Source: Puia dinghuensis
GTDB lineage: Bacteria; Bacteroidota; Bacteroidia; Chitinophagales; Chitinophagaceae
Length of the DNA stretch: 64,000 nucleotides
Reading direction: 5' to 3'
Assembly: GCF_014642875.1 (NCBI RefSeq)
Contig: NZ_BMJC01000002.1
Coordinates: forward strand, 682,001-746,000
The position numbers and the translations under genes were made by a program. Below are positions 9,233-16,794 of this stretch, in pieces (the stretch's first letter is position 1; each line of letters opens with the position of its first letter). The notes below the pieces were generated by a model. That model did not search any database. It saw only the letters and a program-made list of their open reading frames with translations, and was not told where the DNA came from.

Positions 9233-10270
9233 TCAAGGCACCAGGACGGCTGCGCCATGGATGCGGCCGTTGCGAAGAGCATCGAGCGCTTCATTAGCCT
9301 GGTGGAGAGGAAAGGTTTGAGTGGTAGTATGGATGGGGATACGGGCAGCGAGATCAAGAAATTCCACGCCGTCCTTACGCGTGAGATTGGCGACAGAGCG
9401 AATGCTTCTTTCCTCCCATAGAATATCGTAAGGGAAAGAGGGGATATCGCTCATGTGGATGCCGCCGCAGACCACGGTAGCGCCTTTCTCCGAAGAGCGC
9501 AGTGCGAGCGGGACAAGGGAGCCTACGGGGGCGAAAATGATGGAGGCGTCGAGGAGATGAGGGGAAAGGTTGGAAGAATCACCGGCCCAGGTGGCGCCCA
9601 GCGATCGGGCGAAATCCTGGCCTTCGCGGTCGCCGTCGCGGGTGAAGGCATAGACCTTTTGTCCCTCGTATAGCGCTACCTGGATGAGGATATGCGCCGC
9701 GGCGCCAAAACCGTAGATGCCCAGGTGTTTGACGCCCGGTGGGGCGAAGGTATAAGAGCGGTAGCCGATGAGACCGGCGCAAAGCAACGGGGCGCCCGAT
9801 GGATTCGCGTATTCCGGCGGCATGGGAAAGCAAAAATCTTCAAAAGCAAGCGTGTATTCGGCATAGCCGCCATCATGGGTATAGCCGGTGAAAAGGGCGT
9901 TTTCGCAGAGATTTTCCTGTTCTTTCTGGCAATAACGGCAGTGACCACAAGTGTAGCCAAGCCAGGGAATGCCAACGAGGTCGCCGGGTTGCAGGGTGGT
10001 GACCTCGCTACCTATGCGGACGACGCGACCGACAATTTCGTGACCGGGAATAAGGGGGAGCCTGGGATGGGGCAATTCACCATCGACAACATGCAGATCG
10101 GTGCGGCAGATGCCGCAGGCGATGACTTTTACGAGCACCTCCCAAGTAGAGGGCACGGGCATGGGCAGGGTCGTCAGCACAAGCGGCCGGTGGGGCGCTT
10201 CGAGGATCATGGCCTGCATCGTCGCCGGCAGCTGCTCCTGCGGGATCATATCAGTCTCGGCAAAGCTCAT
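9233..10270 (-). CDS. Zinc-dependent alcohol dehydrogenase
   Basis: A 345-residue medium-chain dehydrogenase/reductase that oxidises alcohols or reduces aldehydes with NAD(P). Catalytic zinc ligands are visible in ACGICRTDLH and IPGHE, structural zinc ligands in the CGHCRYC...C cluster around residues 105-120, and the nucleotide-binding turn in GIYGFGAAAH. The variant GFGAAAH belongs to the single-chain AdhA-like group. The start could also be one of the internal ATGs (residues 8, 18 or 21); residue 21 (MILE) would still leave a full catalytic domain. Cytoplasmic; divergent from the Ig-like lipoprotein gene. Confidence 0.9.
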   Translation of the reverse strand: MSFAETDMIPQEQLPATMQAMILEAPHRPLVLTTLPMPVPSTWEVLVKVIACGICRTDLHVVDGELPHPRLPLIPGHEIVGRVVRIGSEVTTLQPGDLVGIPWLGYTCGHCRYCQKEQENLCENALFTGYTHDGGYAEYTLAFEDFCFPMPPEYANPSGAPLLCAGLIGYRSYTFAPPGVKHLGIYGFGAAAHILIQVALYEGQKVYAFTRDGDREGQDFARSLGATWAGDSSNLSPHLLDASIIFAPVGSLVPLALRSSEKGATVVCGGIHMSDIPSFPYDILWEERSIRSVANLTRKDGVEFLDLAARIPIHTTTQTFPLHQANEALDALRNGRIHGAAVLVP

Positions 10271-10349
10271 TTATAAGCAATTTACCACTTTAGTAGAAAC
10301 CACCTATTCGAAAAAAAATTCTACTTTTCCTCCCAACATTCGAGTCGAT

Positions 10350-10368
10350 CGGATACGTACAATATCCG
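10350..10368 (+). promoter_or_regulatory. Dyad in the divergent intergenic region
   Basis: CGGATA and TATCCG form a 6-bp inverted repeat with a 7-base spacer, ending 16 bases before the ATG at 10385. The position between two divergent genes suits an operator or a short hairpin in the leader. No binding protein can be named. Confidence 0.25.
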
Positions 10369-10384
10369 AACAAACACATTTTTT

Positions 10385-11176
10385 ATGAAATTCACGCCAC
10401 GGAGAGTCCTCTTCTCCTGCCTATTCATCTTTAGTCTGATCGCTTGTAGCAAACATTCCAACCCCGACGTGGTGACCTACAGTTATACCGGAACCCGGAC
10501 GGGAACTGTGGTCTTCTCCCACAACAGCCTGCAAAAAGGGCAACCATTGGTTGTCTCCCTGTCTGGCGGGTCTTCAGCATCTATCAAGTGGACTGTAGAT
10601 GCCAATCCTGCGACAGTGCATATCGAGCCTTCCAAGGGCCAGGCGACGATCTTGTTTGCGCGGCCAGGCTCTTTCCGGGTGACGGCCACTTCGGTGGGCG
10701 CCGATAATTCGGTGCAGGACAGCAGCTGGAAGGTGATACACGTATGCGATACGGTGTACCAGCCCGTGCCGACGCCGGATACTACTTCTCTTGCCGGCGA
10801 CCAGATCACGATAACGCCATCGGTGGACTCCATTGGCAACCTGCTGCTGCTGGCGCAGACCAAGAACTCCTATGGATGTTCGTCTTCGCTGGTGTGGGGA
10901 TTGAGTGTCGGTCCAAATGGCGAAGGGGGCATCGGTATGAACTTCTATGAGGTGATCTCCAACGGTACGGGAACCTGCAACGGGGTGCAGAACCCTGCAA
11001 GCGTCTACCTGTTTCCCGGAGCTACAGGGAAATGGGCTAATGGAACCTATCCGATGACGGCGTGGATGAACGGTATTACTTATTCGGGGACGTTGACGAT
11101 AACCAATACGAGTTACAGCTTTAGCTGGAGTTATAGCTCTGGTGTATTGATCAGTCCTTTACAAATAAATAAATAA
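10385..11176 (+). CDS. Lipoprotein with Ig-like domain, function unknown
   Basis: A 263-residue lipoprotein; the signal ends in the lipobox LIACSK (Cys about residue 21). Residues about 35-120 read as a PKD/Ig-like beta sandwich (SIKWTVDANPATVHIEPSKGQATILFARPGSFRVTATS in outline). The remainder, after a Cys-containing linker, is rich in Gly, Ser, Thr and Asn and contains the pair CSSSLVWGL and GTCNGVQNP; it resembles nothing I can name. Probably displayed at the outer membrane. A GC-rich hairpin follows the stop. Confidence 0.65.
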   Translation: MKFTPRRVLFSCLFIFSLIACSKHSNPDVVTYSYTGTRTGTVVFSHNSLQKGQPLVVSLSGGSSASIKWTVDANPATVHIEPSKGQATILFARPGSFRVTATSVGADNSVQDSSWKVIHVCDTVYQPVPTPDTTSLAGDQITITPSVDSIGNLLLLAQTKNSYGCSSSLVWGLSVGPNGEGGIGMNFYEVISNGTGTCNGVQNPASVYLFPGATGKWANGTYPMTAWMNGITYSGTLTITNTSYSFSWSYSSGVLISPLQINK

Positions 11177-11218
11177 AAAATCAGAAGCGCCGGGTCGAAT
11201 CGAGTCGAAATCACACGT

Positions 11219-11241
11219 CCCGGGGCAACCGCCCCGGGTAT
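11219..11241 (+). terminator. GC-rich hairpin after the Ig-like lipoprotein gene
   Basis: CCCGGGG (11219-11225) pairs with CCCCGGG (11232-11238) over a 6-base loop and is followed by TATTT. The strong stem with a short T-rich tail suits a weak intrinsic terminator between the lipoprotein gene and the sigma-factor gene that starts 17 bases later; it could alternatively be part of the sigma leader. Confidence 0.4.
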
Positions 11242-11257
11242 TTGGCGTATATAACCA

Positions 11258-11803
11258 ATGGTAGAGACGGAAGAGCTGCAACTGTTGATCAACGGTTGCG
11301 TAAAGAATGACAGGGCAAGCCAGGAAAAATTGTACAAACAATTTTACCTGCCACTTTTTTCCCTTTGCCGAAGGTTTTTCCAAAACGATCATGAGGCCAT
11401 CGAGTCGGTGAATGATGGGATGTTGAAGGTGTTTGAAAAGGTGGGAAGTTACCGGGCGGACAAAGGAAGGTTTTTCAACTGGATGTATACGATCGTACGG
11501 AATACGGCTGTGGACAAGTTCAGGGCTTCGGTTGTCATTCCGACCGGGGATATGGAAGAGGTGGTGGAAACAGAGGGAGTTGGCGCCAATCCGGTGGAGT
11601 GGCTGGAGAGCAAAGAGCTGTCCCTGCTTTTCGACCAGCTGAGTCCGGCGCCCAGGGGCATCTGTAATTTATTCTATATAGAAGGATATGCCATCCGGGA
11701 AATAGCCGATCGGCTGCGGGTCAGCACCGGCACCGTGAGATGGCATTTGAGTGAGAGCCGGAAGAAGTTGAAACCCATTATCGATAACTATGTTAACCAA
11801 TGA
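11258..11803 (+). CDS. ECF-type RNA polymerase sigma factor
   Basis: A 181-residue sigma-70 family factor. Region 2 is at about 20-90 (HEAIESVNDGMLKVFEKVGSYRADKGRFFNWMYTIVRNTAVDKFR) and region 4 at about 120-175 (LSPAPRGICNLFYIEGYAIREIADRLRVSTGTVRWHLSESRKKL, a helix-turn-helix). There is no C-terminal extension. It overlaps the next gene by four bases (ATGA), so the two are translationally coupled; the next product is therefore the likely partner, although it does not look like a standard FecR or zinc anti-sigma protein. Confidence 0.92.
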   Translation: MVETEELQLLINGCVKNDRASQEKLYKQFYLPLFSLCRRFFQNDHEAIESVNDGMLKVFEKVGSYRADKGRFFNWMYTIVRNTAVDKFRASVVIPTGDMEEVVETEGVGANPVEWLESKELSLLFDQLSPAPRGICNLFYIEGYAIREIADRLRVSTGTVRWHLSESRKKLKPIIDNYVNQ

Positions 11804-13605
11804 CCATGAGTGAAGATCAATATTCATCCACACATGATCCCTCGATAGAGGGAGGCCGAGCGAAACCGTCTGCTGAAGAGGCATGGTTGCTCATGCGGGA
11901 AAAGCTTGACGTGCATTTGCCTGTGAAGGCGGCTGCCCGGTTCGGACGTTCTCCGTTCGGGCGTTCCCCGTTCGGACGTTTTGGGTTCGGTCATTATGGC
12001 GCATGGTCGGGTATCGGTATGGCCGCTATCGTTGCGACGGTTGCAGGACTCTTTTTTGTGCAGCGGGCCTCCGACCGGCATGCCCATGCGGATGTGTCTC
12101 ATGGGGTTATTCAGCCGACGCCGCCGGGGAAGAATGAGCGGTCGGGACAGGATAGCGGGGGGAGGTTGGTCCGGGAGAATGGGGCGGGTGGGAAGAATAG
12201 CGGAGAAAGGTTAGCCGGGGCGAACAGGCCGGTGGATAATGCCGGGAGTATGTCAACGGTGCAGGGTAACCGGAACAGTGGCGCGGAAGGAGATGGGATG
12301 ATGAAACCGGGCGGGAAGGCGGGTGCGGGTGAGAAGGCGGGTGAAGGGATGGGAATATCGGGTGTAAAAGAAGATGCGCAAGCCGGGGATAAGAGTGGGG
12401 TCTCCCCCGGAAAGGTTACGGCGTCAGCCGACGGGTCCGGAAACCATAGCCGGTCCCGGGCAGGTAATGGAGCAATGCATGGCGGGAATCAAAAGAGGGA
12501 GAAGGCATCGAAGGGTGCGGAGGAGATGGCAGCGACAGAGGAGTTGGCGGCGTCTGCCACGGTGACGAAGGCGGACGAGTCGACGAAGCGGGACGAGTCG
12601 ACGAAGGCGAATGGGGCGACGAAGGCGGATGGGGCGACAAAGCCGGGTGGAGTGAGAAGGCCGGGTGCAGCGATAGCATCGGGGTCGGGGACCGGGGCGG
12701 GGACCGGGCCGGGGGTGGCGAAGAGGCCGGCTCCTACGCTGGGGTCGCGTGCGGCAATAGGATATACGGGGCCGGTGGCTTTTTTTCGGGCTACGGATTC
12801 CTCACTCAGGGCGTTGGGGGGAAAGCAGGGCAAGGACCTCGCGGGGATGACTATCAAGGGTCCCGCCTCCGGCGGTGCAAAGAAGAGCAATAAGAAGAAC
12901 GGTTCCGCATGGGAGGGTCCCGGACTGCGGATGGCAGCAGGTATTTCTACCGGCAAGGTATTTCCCATAGCAGGCGAGGAAACGAACAGCTATGGCAGCA
13001 ATGGCAACAAGGCCGGATTGACGGATTACCTGCCATCGCTATACTTCCGGTTTTACCCCCGGGAGAGTTATTATATCCAGGCGCGCCTGACTATTCACAG
13101 TCCCCAGTATACGCATTCGCAACTGATCGACAGCAGCGGAGGAGACACCAGCCAGTTGCAGGGCTGGCAATCGTATCTGCAATACAATACCACTACGCTG
13201 AAGAAATTATACTATAACGATCTTGAGCTTTCGTTTCATTACCACCTGGTCGATGGTCTTTGGCTGGGCGCCGGCGTCCAGCTTTCGCTGTTGTCGGGCG
13301 CAGTGGGCTGGAAAGAGCAAATCCTGCATCCCACCTTTGCCGGTGGCAGGGATACGGTGATGCAGTCCGGTGCGTTTGGGCTGGCGGCGTCCGGCGGAGT
13401 GTATAATGAGCTTCCAAAAAAAGATTGGCGGGCAATGCTGCAGGTGGATTATTCCTGGCGAAGATGGACGTTGAGCGTGAATTATAAGCAGGCCATCCAT
13501 GCCTATACGGATTGGCTGCCCATCGGCTACAGGAATCATTACCGGAACAGCTCCCTGGGTATCTATCTCAGTTATGACCTATGGGAGCGAAAGCGTAGAA
13601 AATAA
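11800..13605 (+). CDS. Sigma-coupled membrane protein: anchor, repetitive linker, barrel-like C-terminus
   Basis: A 601-residue protein in three parts. Residues 1-65 are cytoplasmic-looking and contain AEEAWLLMREKLD and a short FGRSP repeat. Residues about 66-88 form the only obvious transmembrane helix (YGAWSGIGMAAIVATVAGLFF). Residues about 90-375 are a low-complexity Gly/Ala/Lys/Glu/Thr linker with an 18-bp repeat array. Residues about 375-601 have alternating aromatic strands (SLYFRFYPRESYYIQARLTI, LELSFHYHLVDGLWLGAGVQ, LGIYLSYDLWE) like an outer-membrane beta-barrel. There is no cleavable signal peptide. The start may be the ATG at 11806. Overlap with the sigma gene suggests a regulatory partnership, perhaps a trans-envelope sensor or anti-sigma protein; this is inference. 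Confidence 0.7.
   Translation: MTMSEDQYSSTHDPSIEGGRAKPSAEEAWLLMREKLDVHLPVKAAARFGRSPFGRSPFGRFGFGHYGAWSGIGMAAIVATVAGLFFVQRASDRHAHADVSHGVIQPTPPGKNERSGQDSGGRLVRENGAGGKNSGERLAGANRPVDNAGSMSTVQGNRNSGAEGDGMMKPGGKAGAGEKAGEGMGISGVKEDAQAGDKSGVSPGKVTASADGSGNHSRSRAGNGAMHGGNQKREKASKGAEEMAATEELAASATVTKADESTKRDESTKANGATKADGATKPGGVRRPGAAIASGSGTGAGTGPGVAKRPAPTLGSRAAIGYTGPVAFFRATDSSLRALGGKQGKDLAGMTIKGPASGGAKKSNKKNGSAWEGPGLRMAAGISTGKVFPIAGEETNSYGSNGNKAGLTDYLPSLYFRFYPRESYYIQARLTIHSPQYTHSQLIDSSGGDTSQLQGWQSYLQYNTTTLKKLYYNDLELSFHYHLVDGLWLGAGVQLSLLSGAVGWKEQILHPTFAGGRDTVMQSGAFGLAASGGVYNELPKKDWRAMLQVDYSWRRWTLSVNYKQAIHAYTDWLPIGYRNHYRNSSLGIYLSYDLWERKRRK
11941..11990 (+). repeat. 15-bp tandem repeat coding FGRSP units
   Basis: Three consecutive 15-base units beginning TTCGGRCGTT, plus a partial fourth, encode FGRSP, FGRSP, FGRFG and FG just before the transmembrane helix of the sigma-coupled protein. 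In-frame unit length means copy-number changes would keep the gene open. Confidence 0.7.
12571..12642 (+). repeat. 18-bp tandem repeat in the periplasmic linker
   Basis: Four 18-base units (12571-12588, 12589-12606, 12607-12624, 12625-12642) encode ADESTK, RDESTK, ANGATK and ADGATK, with degenerate units on both sides. The unit is a multiple of three, so slippage changes linker length without a frameshift. Confidence 0.8.
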
Positions 13606-13684
13606 AAGCCCCCCGGGACTTTCATGCGTTTTATTTTAATTTTGGGGTCGGAGGAACGGGTAGTAAAACCGGAAAAGGGGGAAA

Positions 13685-14392
13685 ATGAGAATACTGGTGA
13701 TCGAAGACGACGAGCGGGTGGCGGCCCTGATCAAAAAGGGGCTTGAAGAAATGGGCTTCGCCGTGACTATCGCTTCGGAAGGAAAGGTAGGGAAAAAGCT
13801 GGCGCTAAGCGGGCTTTTCCAGTTGGTTATTACCGATGTTATGCTGCCCGACATCAACGGCATCGACGTCTGCAAGACCATCCGCAAGGGTATGCCCGAC
13901 CTCCCCATTATCATGCTCACGGCGTTGGGAACGACGGATGACAAGGTAGGAGGATTCGATGCCGGCGCCAATGATTACCTGGTGAAGCCCTTCGATTTCC
14001 GGGAACTCTATGTCCGCATCAGGGAATTGCTGAAACGGGTGAATGCCGGCGGCTCAGCGGCCAGGAAGGCGATACTAAAAGCTGGCAACCTCGAAATGAA
14101 CCTGCAAACCGGCATCGTCCGGCGCAACGATAAAGAGATCAATCTCACGCCAAAAGAATTCCGCCTGCTGGAGTATATGATGAACAACCAGGGGAGGGTC
14201 ATCTCGCGGGCAGAGATCGCCGAACACGTTTGGCAGACCACCTTCGACACGGGCACCAATTTCATCGATGTCTATATCAACTACCTTCGGAAGAAAATAG
14301 ACAAGGATCACGACGTCAAGCTGATCCAGACCCGGCCGGGAATCGGTTTCATCTTTAGTTGGACGGAGTCCAACTCGCCTGGGAGGCCGTGA
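13685..14392 (+). CDS. OmpR/PhoB-type response regulator
   Basis: A 235-residue regulator: receiver domain at 1-118 (VIEDDERV, phospho-acceptor Asp in LVITDVMLPDINGIDVC, IIMLTALGTTDD, VKPFDF) and a winged-helix DNA-binding domain at about 130-230 (INLTPKEFRLLEYMMNNQGRVISRAEI, FIDVYINYLRKKID, IQTRPGIGF). A purine-rich AAAGGGGGAAA precedes the ATG. The histidine kinase gene follows 83 bases later. The outer-membrane protein and ApbE genes further on are plausible targets. Confidence 0.93.
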   Translation: MRILVIEDDERVAALIKKGLEEMGFAVTIASEGKVGKKLALSGLFQLVITDVMLPDINGIDVCKTIRKGMPDLPIIMLTALGTTDDKVGGFDAGANDYLVKPFDFRELYVRIRELLKRVNAGGSAARKAILKAGNLEMNLQTGIVRRNDKEINLTPKEFRLLEYMMNNQGRVISRAEIAEHVWQTTFDTGTNFIDVYINYLRKKIDKDHDVKLIQTRPGIGFIFSWTESNSPGRP

Positions 14393-14410
14393 GGCCGAAG
14401 CAGGCAGACA

Positions 14411-14442
14411 TTGGATGTATTGAGGCAAAAAATTATATTTTG
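14411..14442 (+). promoter_or_regulatory. Bacteroidetes-type promoter before the kinase gene
   Basis: TATATTTTG (14434-14442) matches the -7 consensus TATnnTTTG exactly; TTGG (14411-14414) stands 19 bases upstream as an imperfect -33 element. It would start transcription just before the kinase and allow expression apart from the response regulator. It overlaps the dyad described next. Confidence 0.4.
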
Positions 14443-14458
14443 CCAATTTTTTGCCGAA
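14424..14458 (+). terminator. Dyad with T-run between regulator and kinase genes
   Basis: GGCAAAA (14424-14430) and TTTTGCC (14438-14444) form a 7-bp stem with a 7-base loop, followed by AATTTTTTG. This can be read as a weak terminator after the response-regulator gene or as an operator covering the -7 element of the promoter above. The two readings cannot be separated from sequence. Confidence 0.4.
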
Positions 14459-14475
14459 ATTCAAAAAGAGCAGCC

Positions 14476-15843
14476 TTGAAGATCAGATTAAAACTCACCC
14501 TGTTATTTGCAGGCCTCTTTGCCGCCCTGCTGCTCGTCTTTGCCCTGGCGATCTATTTCTCCAACGCCAATCAACGGGCAGAGGAATACTTCATAAGGCT
14601 GCGGCAACTGGCGATCACCAAGACCAACCTGCTGCTCGAGGCCGGAGTACAACCCGCCACGCTGCAGCTTATCTACCAGAGTTCGCTGAACACGCTTCCC
14701 CAGGAGGAAGTAGCCGTTTTCGACACGAGCTACCATCTTCTTTATCACGACGCGATGGATATCGACAAAGTGAGGGAAACGACCGGGATGATCGACAGCA
14801 TCATCGCGTTGAAGGAGATCCATTTTTATTATCAGGACCTGCAGGTGACGGGATTTGTATATCCTTTCAAGGGGAAGACCTATGTGATCACGGCTGCGGC
14901 CAAAGATGTAGATGGCCTGAACAAGCTGAAGGCCCTGCGGCTACAGCTGGGACTGGGTTTTGCCGTGGCAATCCTTCTGACCCTGCTGGCCGGGGTCTTC
15001 TTTTCGCGGAAGGCGCTGAAACCCGTATCCACCATGGTGGAAAAAGTGGCGGAGATATCGGCGTCGCATCTCGACCTGCGGCTCAGCGAAGGCAACGGCA
15101 AGGATGAGATAGCCGAATTGGCGCTTACCTTCAACCGCATGCTCGACCGGCTGGAGAATTCCTTTGACGCCCAAAAGCAATTCGTAAGCAATATCTCGCA
15201 TGAATTGCGGACGCCGCTGGCCGCCATCATTGCAGAACTGGAGGTTTCCGCCATCAAAGGCCGGAGTCCCGATGAATACAGGGAGACGCTGCAATTCGTC
15301 CTGCAGGATGCCCGTAGGCTATCCCGGCTGTCGAAAAACCTGCTCGACCTGGCTAAGGCAAGCTATGATCAGTCCGCGATCACCTTTAAGGAACTGCGAC
15401 TGGACGAAGTGTTGCTGGACGCCCGGCAGGATATCCTGCAAGCCAATACTGAGTATCGGGCAGACCTGGTCTTTGAAAAGGAGATAGAGGAAGGCGACTG
15501 TATCTCCATCGAGGGCAACGAGTACCTCCTGAAAGTTGCTTTTTCCAATCTTATCGAGAACGCCTGCAAATTCTCTGCCGACAAGCGGTGCTGTATAACG
15601 ATCAGCTTTGCCGGCGGGGGTACGATCTTGCATTTTCGCGACAAAGGTATCGGCATCCCGATGCAGGACCTGGAAGAAGTGTTTACACCTTTCTACCGGG
15701 GGGAAAACAAGCGCTATGCCCCGGGCAATGGTATCGGACTCTCGCTTACTAAGCGGATCATCCTCTTGCATCATGGAACAATAGCGGTGGACAGCCGGCA
15801 GGGAGAAGGCACTACGTTTACGGTGACGTTGTCCCGGGCGTGA
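14476..15843 (+). CDS. Sensor histidine kinase, EnvZ/HAMP type
   Basis: A kinase of about 455 residues starting at a TTG (14476) that has AAAAAGAG just upstream; an earlier ATG (14359) lies inside the response-regulator gene and would add a non-conserved extension. Two transmembrane helices (about residues 8-30 and 155-178) flank a periplasmic sensor domain. Then come a HAMP linker (FSRKALKPVSTMVEKV), HisKA with FVSNISHELRTPLAAI, and HATPase with NLIENACKFS, FRDKGIGIP and GNGIGLSL. It pairs with the preceding response regulator. The ligand is unknown. Confidence 0.9.
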   Translation: MKIRLKLTLLFAGLFAALLLVFALAIYFSNANQRAEEYFIRLRQLAITKTNLLLEAGVQPATLQLIYQSSLNTLPQEEVAVFDTSYHLLYHDAMDIDKVRETTGMIDSIIALKEIHFYYQDLQVTGFVYPFKGKTYVITAAAKDVDGLNKLKALRLQLGLGFAVAILLTLLAGVFFSRKALKPVSTMVEKVAEISASHLDLRLSEGNGKDEIAELALTFNRMLDRLENSFDAQKQFVSNISHELRTPLAAIIAELEVSAIKGRSPDEYRETLQFVLQDARRLSRLSKNLLDLAKASYDQSAITFKELRLDEVLLDARQDILQANTEYRADLVFEKEIEEGDCISIEGNEYLLKVAFSNLIENACKFSADKRCCITISFAGGGTILHFRDKGIGIPMQDLEEVFTPFYRGENKRYAPGNGIGLSLTKRIILLHHGTIAVDSRQGEGTTFTVTLSRA

Positions 15844-15880
15844 GGAGGCGGAGGCATGAAGGCCGGCGTGGTCGACTGCG

Positions 15881-15905
15881 GGAGGCCCCGGCGTGGGGCG
15901 CCTCC
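15881..15905 (+). terminator. Strong imperfect hairpin after the kinase gene
   Basis: GGAGGCCCC (15881-15889) pairs with GGGGCGCCTCC (15895-15905) with a two-base bulge, 40 bases after the kinase stop. No T-run follows directly, so an intrinsic terminator is possible but unproven. Confidence 0.3.
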
Positions 15906-15932
15906 GTGGGGAGGGGCATCCCGATTCCACTC

Positions 15933-15942
15933 AGAATATTCT
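15933..15942 (+). promoter_or_regulatory. Palindrome AGAATATTCT upstream of the OMP-ApbE genes
   Basis: A perfect 10-bp palindrome flanked by AT-rich sequence, 74 bases before the ATG at 16016. It resembles the AGAATATATTCT palindrome at 194-205. Further on, TAATTTTG (about 15998-16007) resembles a -7 element. Possible operator; inferred from position. Confidence 0.25.
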
Positions 15943-16015
15943 AAGTATTTTCTAATTTTTTTATAATTCGACTCTAACAGGCTGTTGCGCCAGGCTGTCT
16001 TAATTTTGCCCCATC

Positions 16016-16786
16016 ATGAGGCTATATACAATATTGGGCATACTGCTTGCATGCGTATGCCCTTTTTTTTCGAAAGCACAGGACAATTACGAGATTCAGG
16101 TTTACGGAAGTCAAACGGTAGCCAAGGGCAATACGATGCTGGAGTTGCACAGCAATTTTACCAATGACGGGTCTAAGACGGTTGCGGATGGAGTGAAGCC
16201 CACCAATCATGTCTTTCATGAGACGATTGAGATCACGCACGGCTGGAATTCCTGGTTCGAGACCGGTTTTTATTTTTTTAACACGCTGGGCAACGACGGG
16301 CGCACCACCTACGTAGGGAGTCATATCCGGCCGAGAGTGATGGCGCCGGCGTCCTGGAAATGGCCGGTGGGGGTCAGCCTTTCAATGGAGGCAGGTTGGC
16401 AGAAAAGGGATTACAGCCCCGATGACTGGACACTCGAGATCCGGCCGATAGTCGACAAGCAATGGGGGCCATTATATGTCTCTTTCAACCCTACCTTTGA
16501 CAAGGCTTTTCACGGTGTCGACAAAGACCTTGGGTATGTGTTCTCACCCAATCTGAAGGCGGCGTATAATGTAACGAAAGTCGTCGCCGGCGGATTCGAA
16601 TATTATGGCTCGGTGGGGCCGCTGAACCATTTTCAACCTTATCAGCAACAGCAGCACCAGCTGTTTGCCGCGATCGACCTGGACTGGTCGCCTGATTGGG
16701 AGTTCAATGCGGGCTATGGATGGGGGTTCACCCAAAGTACGGACAACGCGATCTTCAAAGTGATACTTGGGTACCGGTTTCATTAG
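16016..16786 (+). CDS. Outer-membrane beta-barrel protein
   Basis: A 256-residue exported protein with a signal peptide (MRLYTILGILLACVCPFFSKAQ) and then alternating aromatic strands (SWFETGFYFFNTL, WPVGVSLSMEAGWQKRD, LFAAIDLDWSPDWEFNAGYGWG) ending in a C-terminal aromatic strand (ILGYRFH), the usual end of an outer-membrane barrel. No enzymatic motif. It precedes the ApbE gene by 8 bases and is surely co-transcribed with it; this gene order suggests a role in an extracytoplasmic redox or metal-related process, but that is inference. Confidence 0.75.
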   Translation: MRLYTILGILLACVCPFFSKAQDNYEIQVYGSQTVAKGNTMLELHSNFTNDGSKTVADGVKPTNHVFHETIEITHGWNSWFETGFYFFNTLGNDGRTTYVGSHIRPRVMAPASWKWPVGVSLSMEAGWQKRDYSPDDWTLEIRPIVDKQWGPLYVSFNPTFDKAFHGVDKDLGYVFSPNLKAAYNVTKVVAGGFEYYGSVGPLNHFQPYQQQQHQLFAAIDLDWSPDWEFNAGYGWGFTQSTDNAIFKVILGYRFH

Positions 16787-16794
16787 AATGCATT

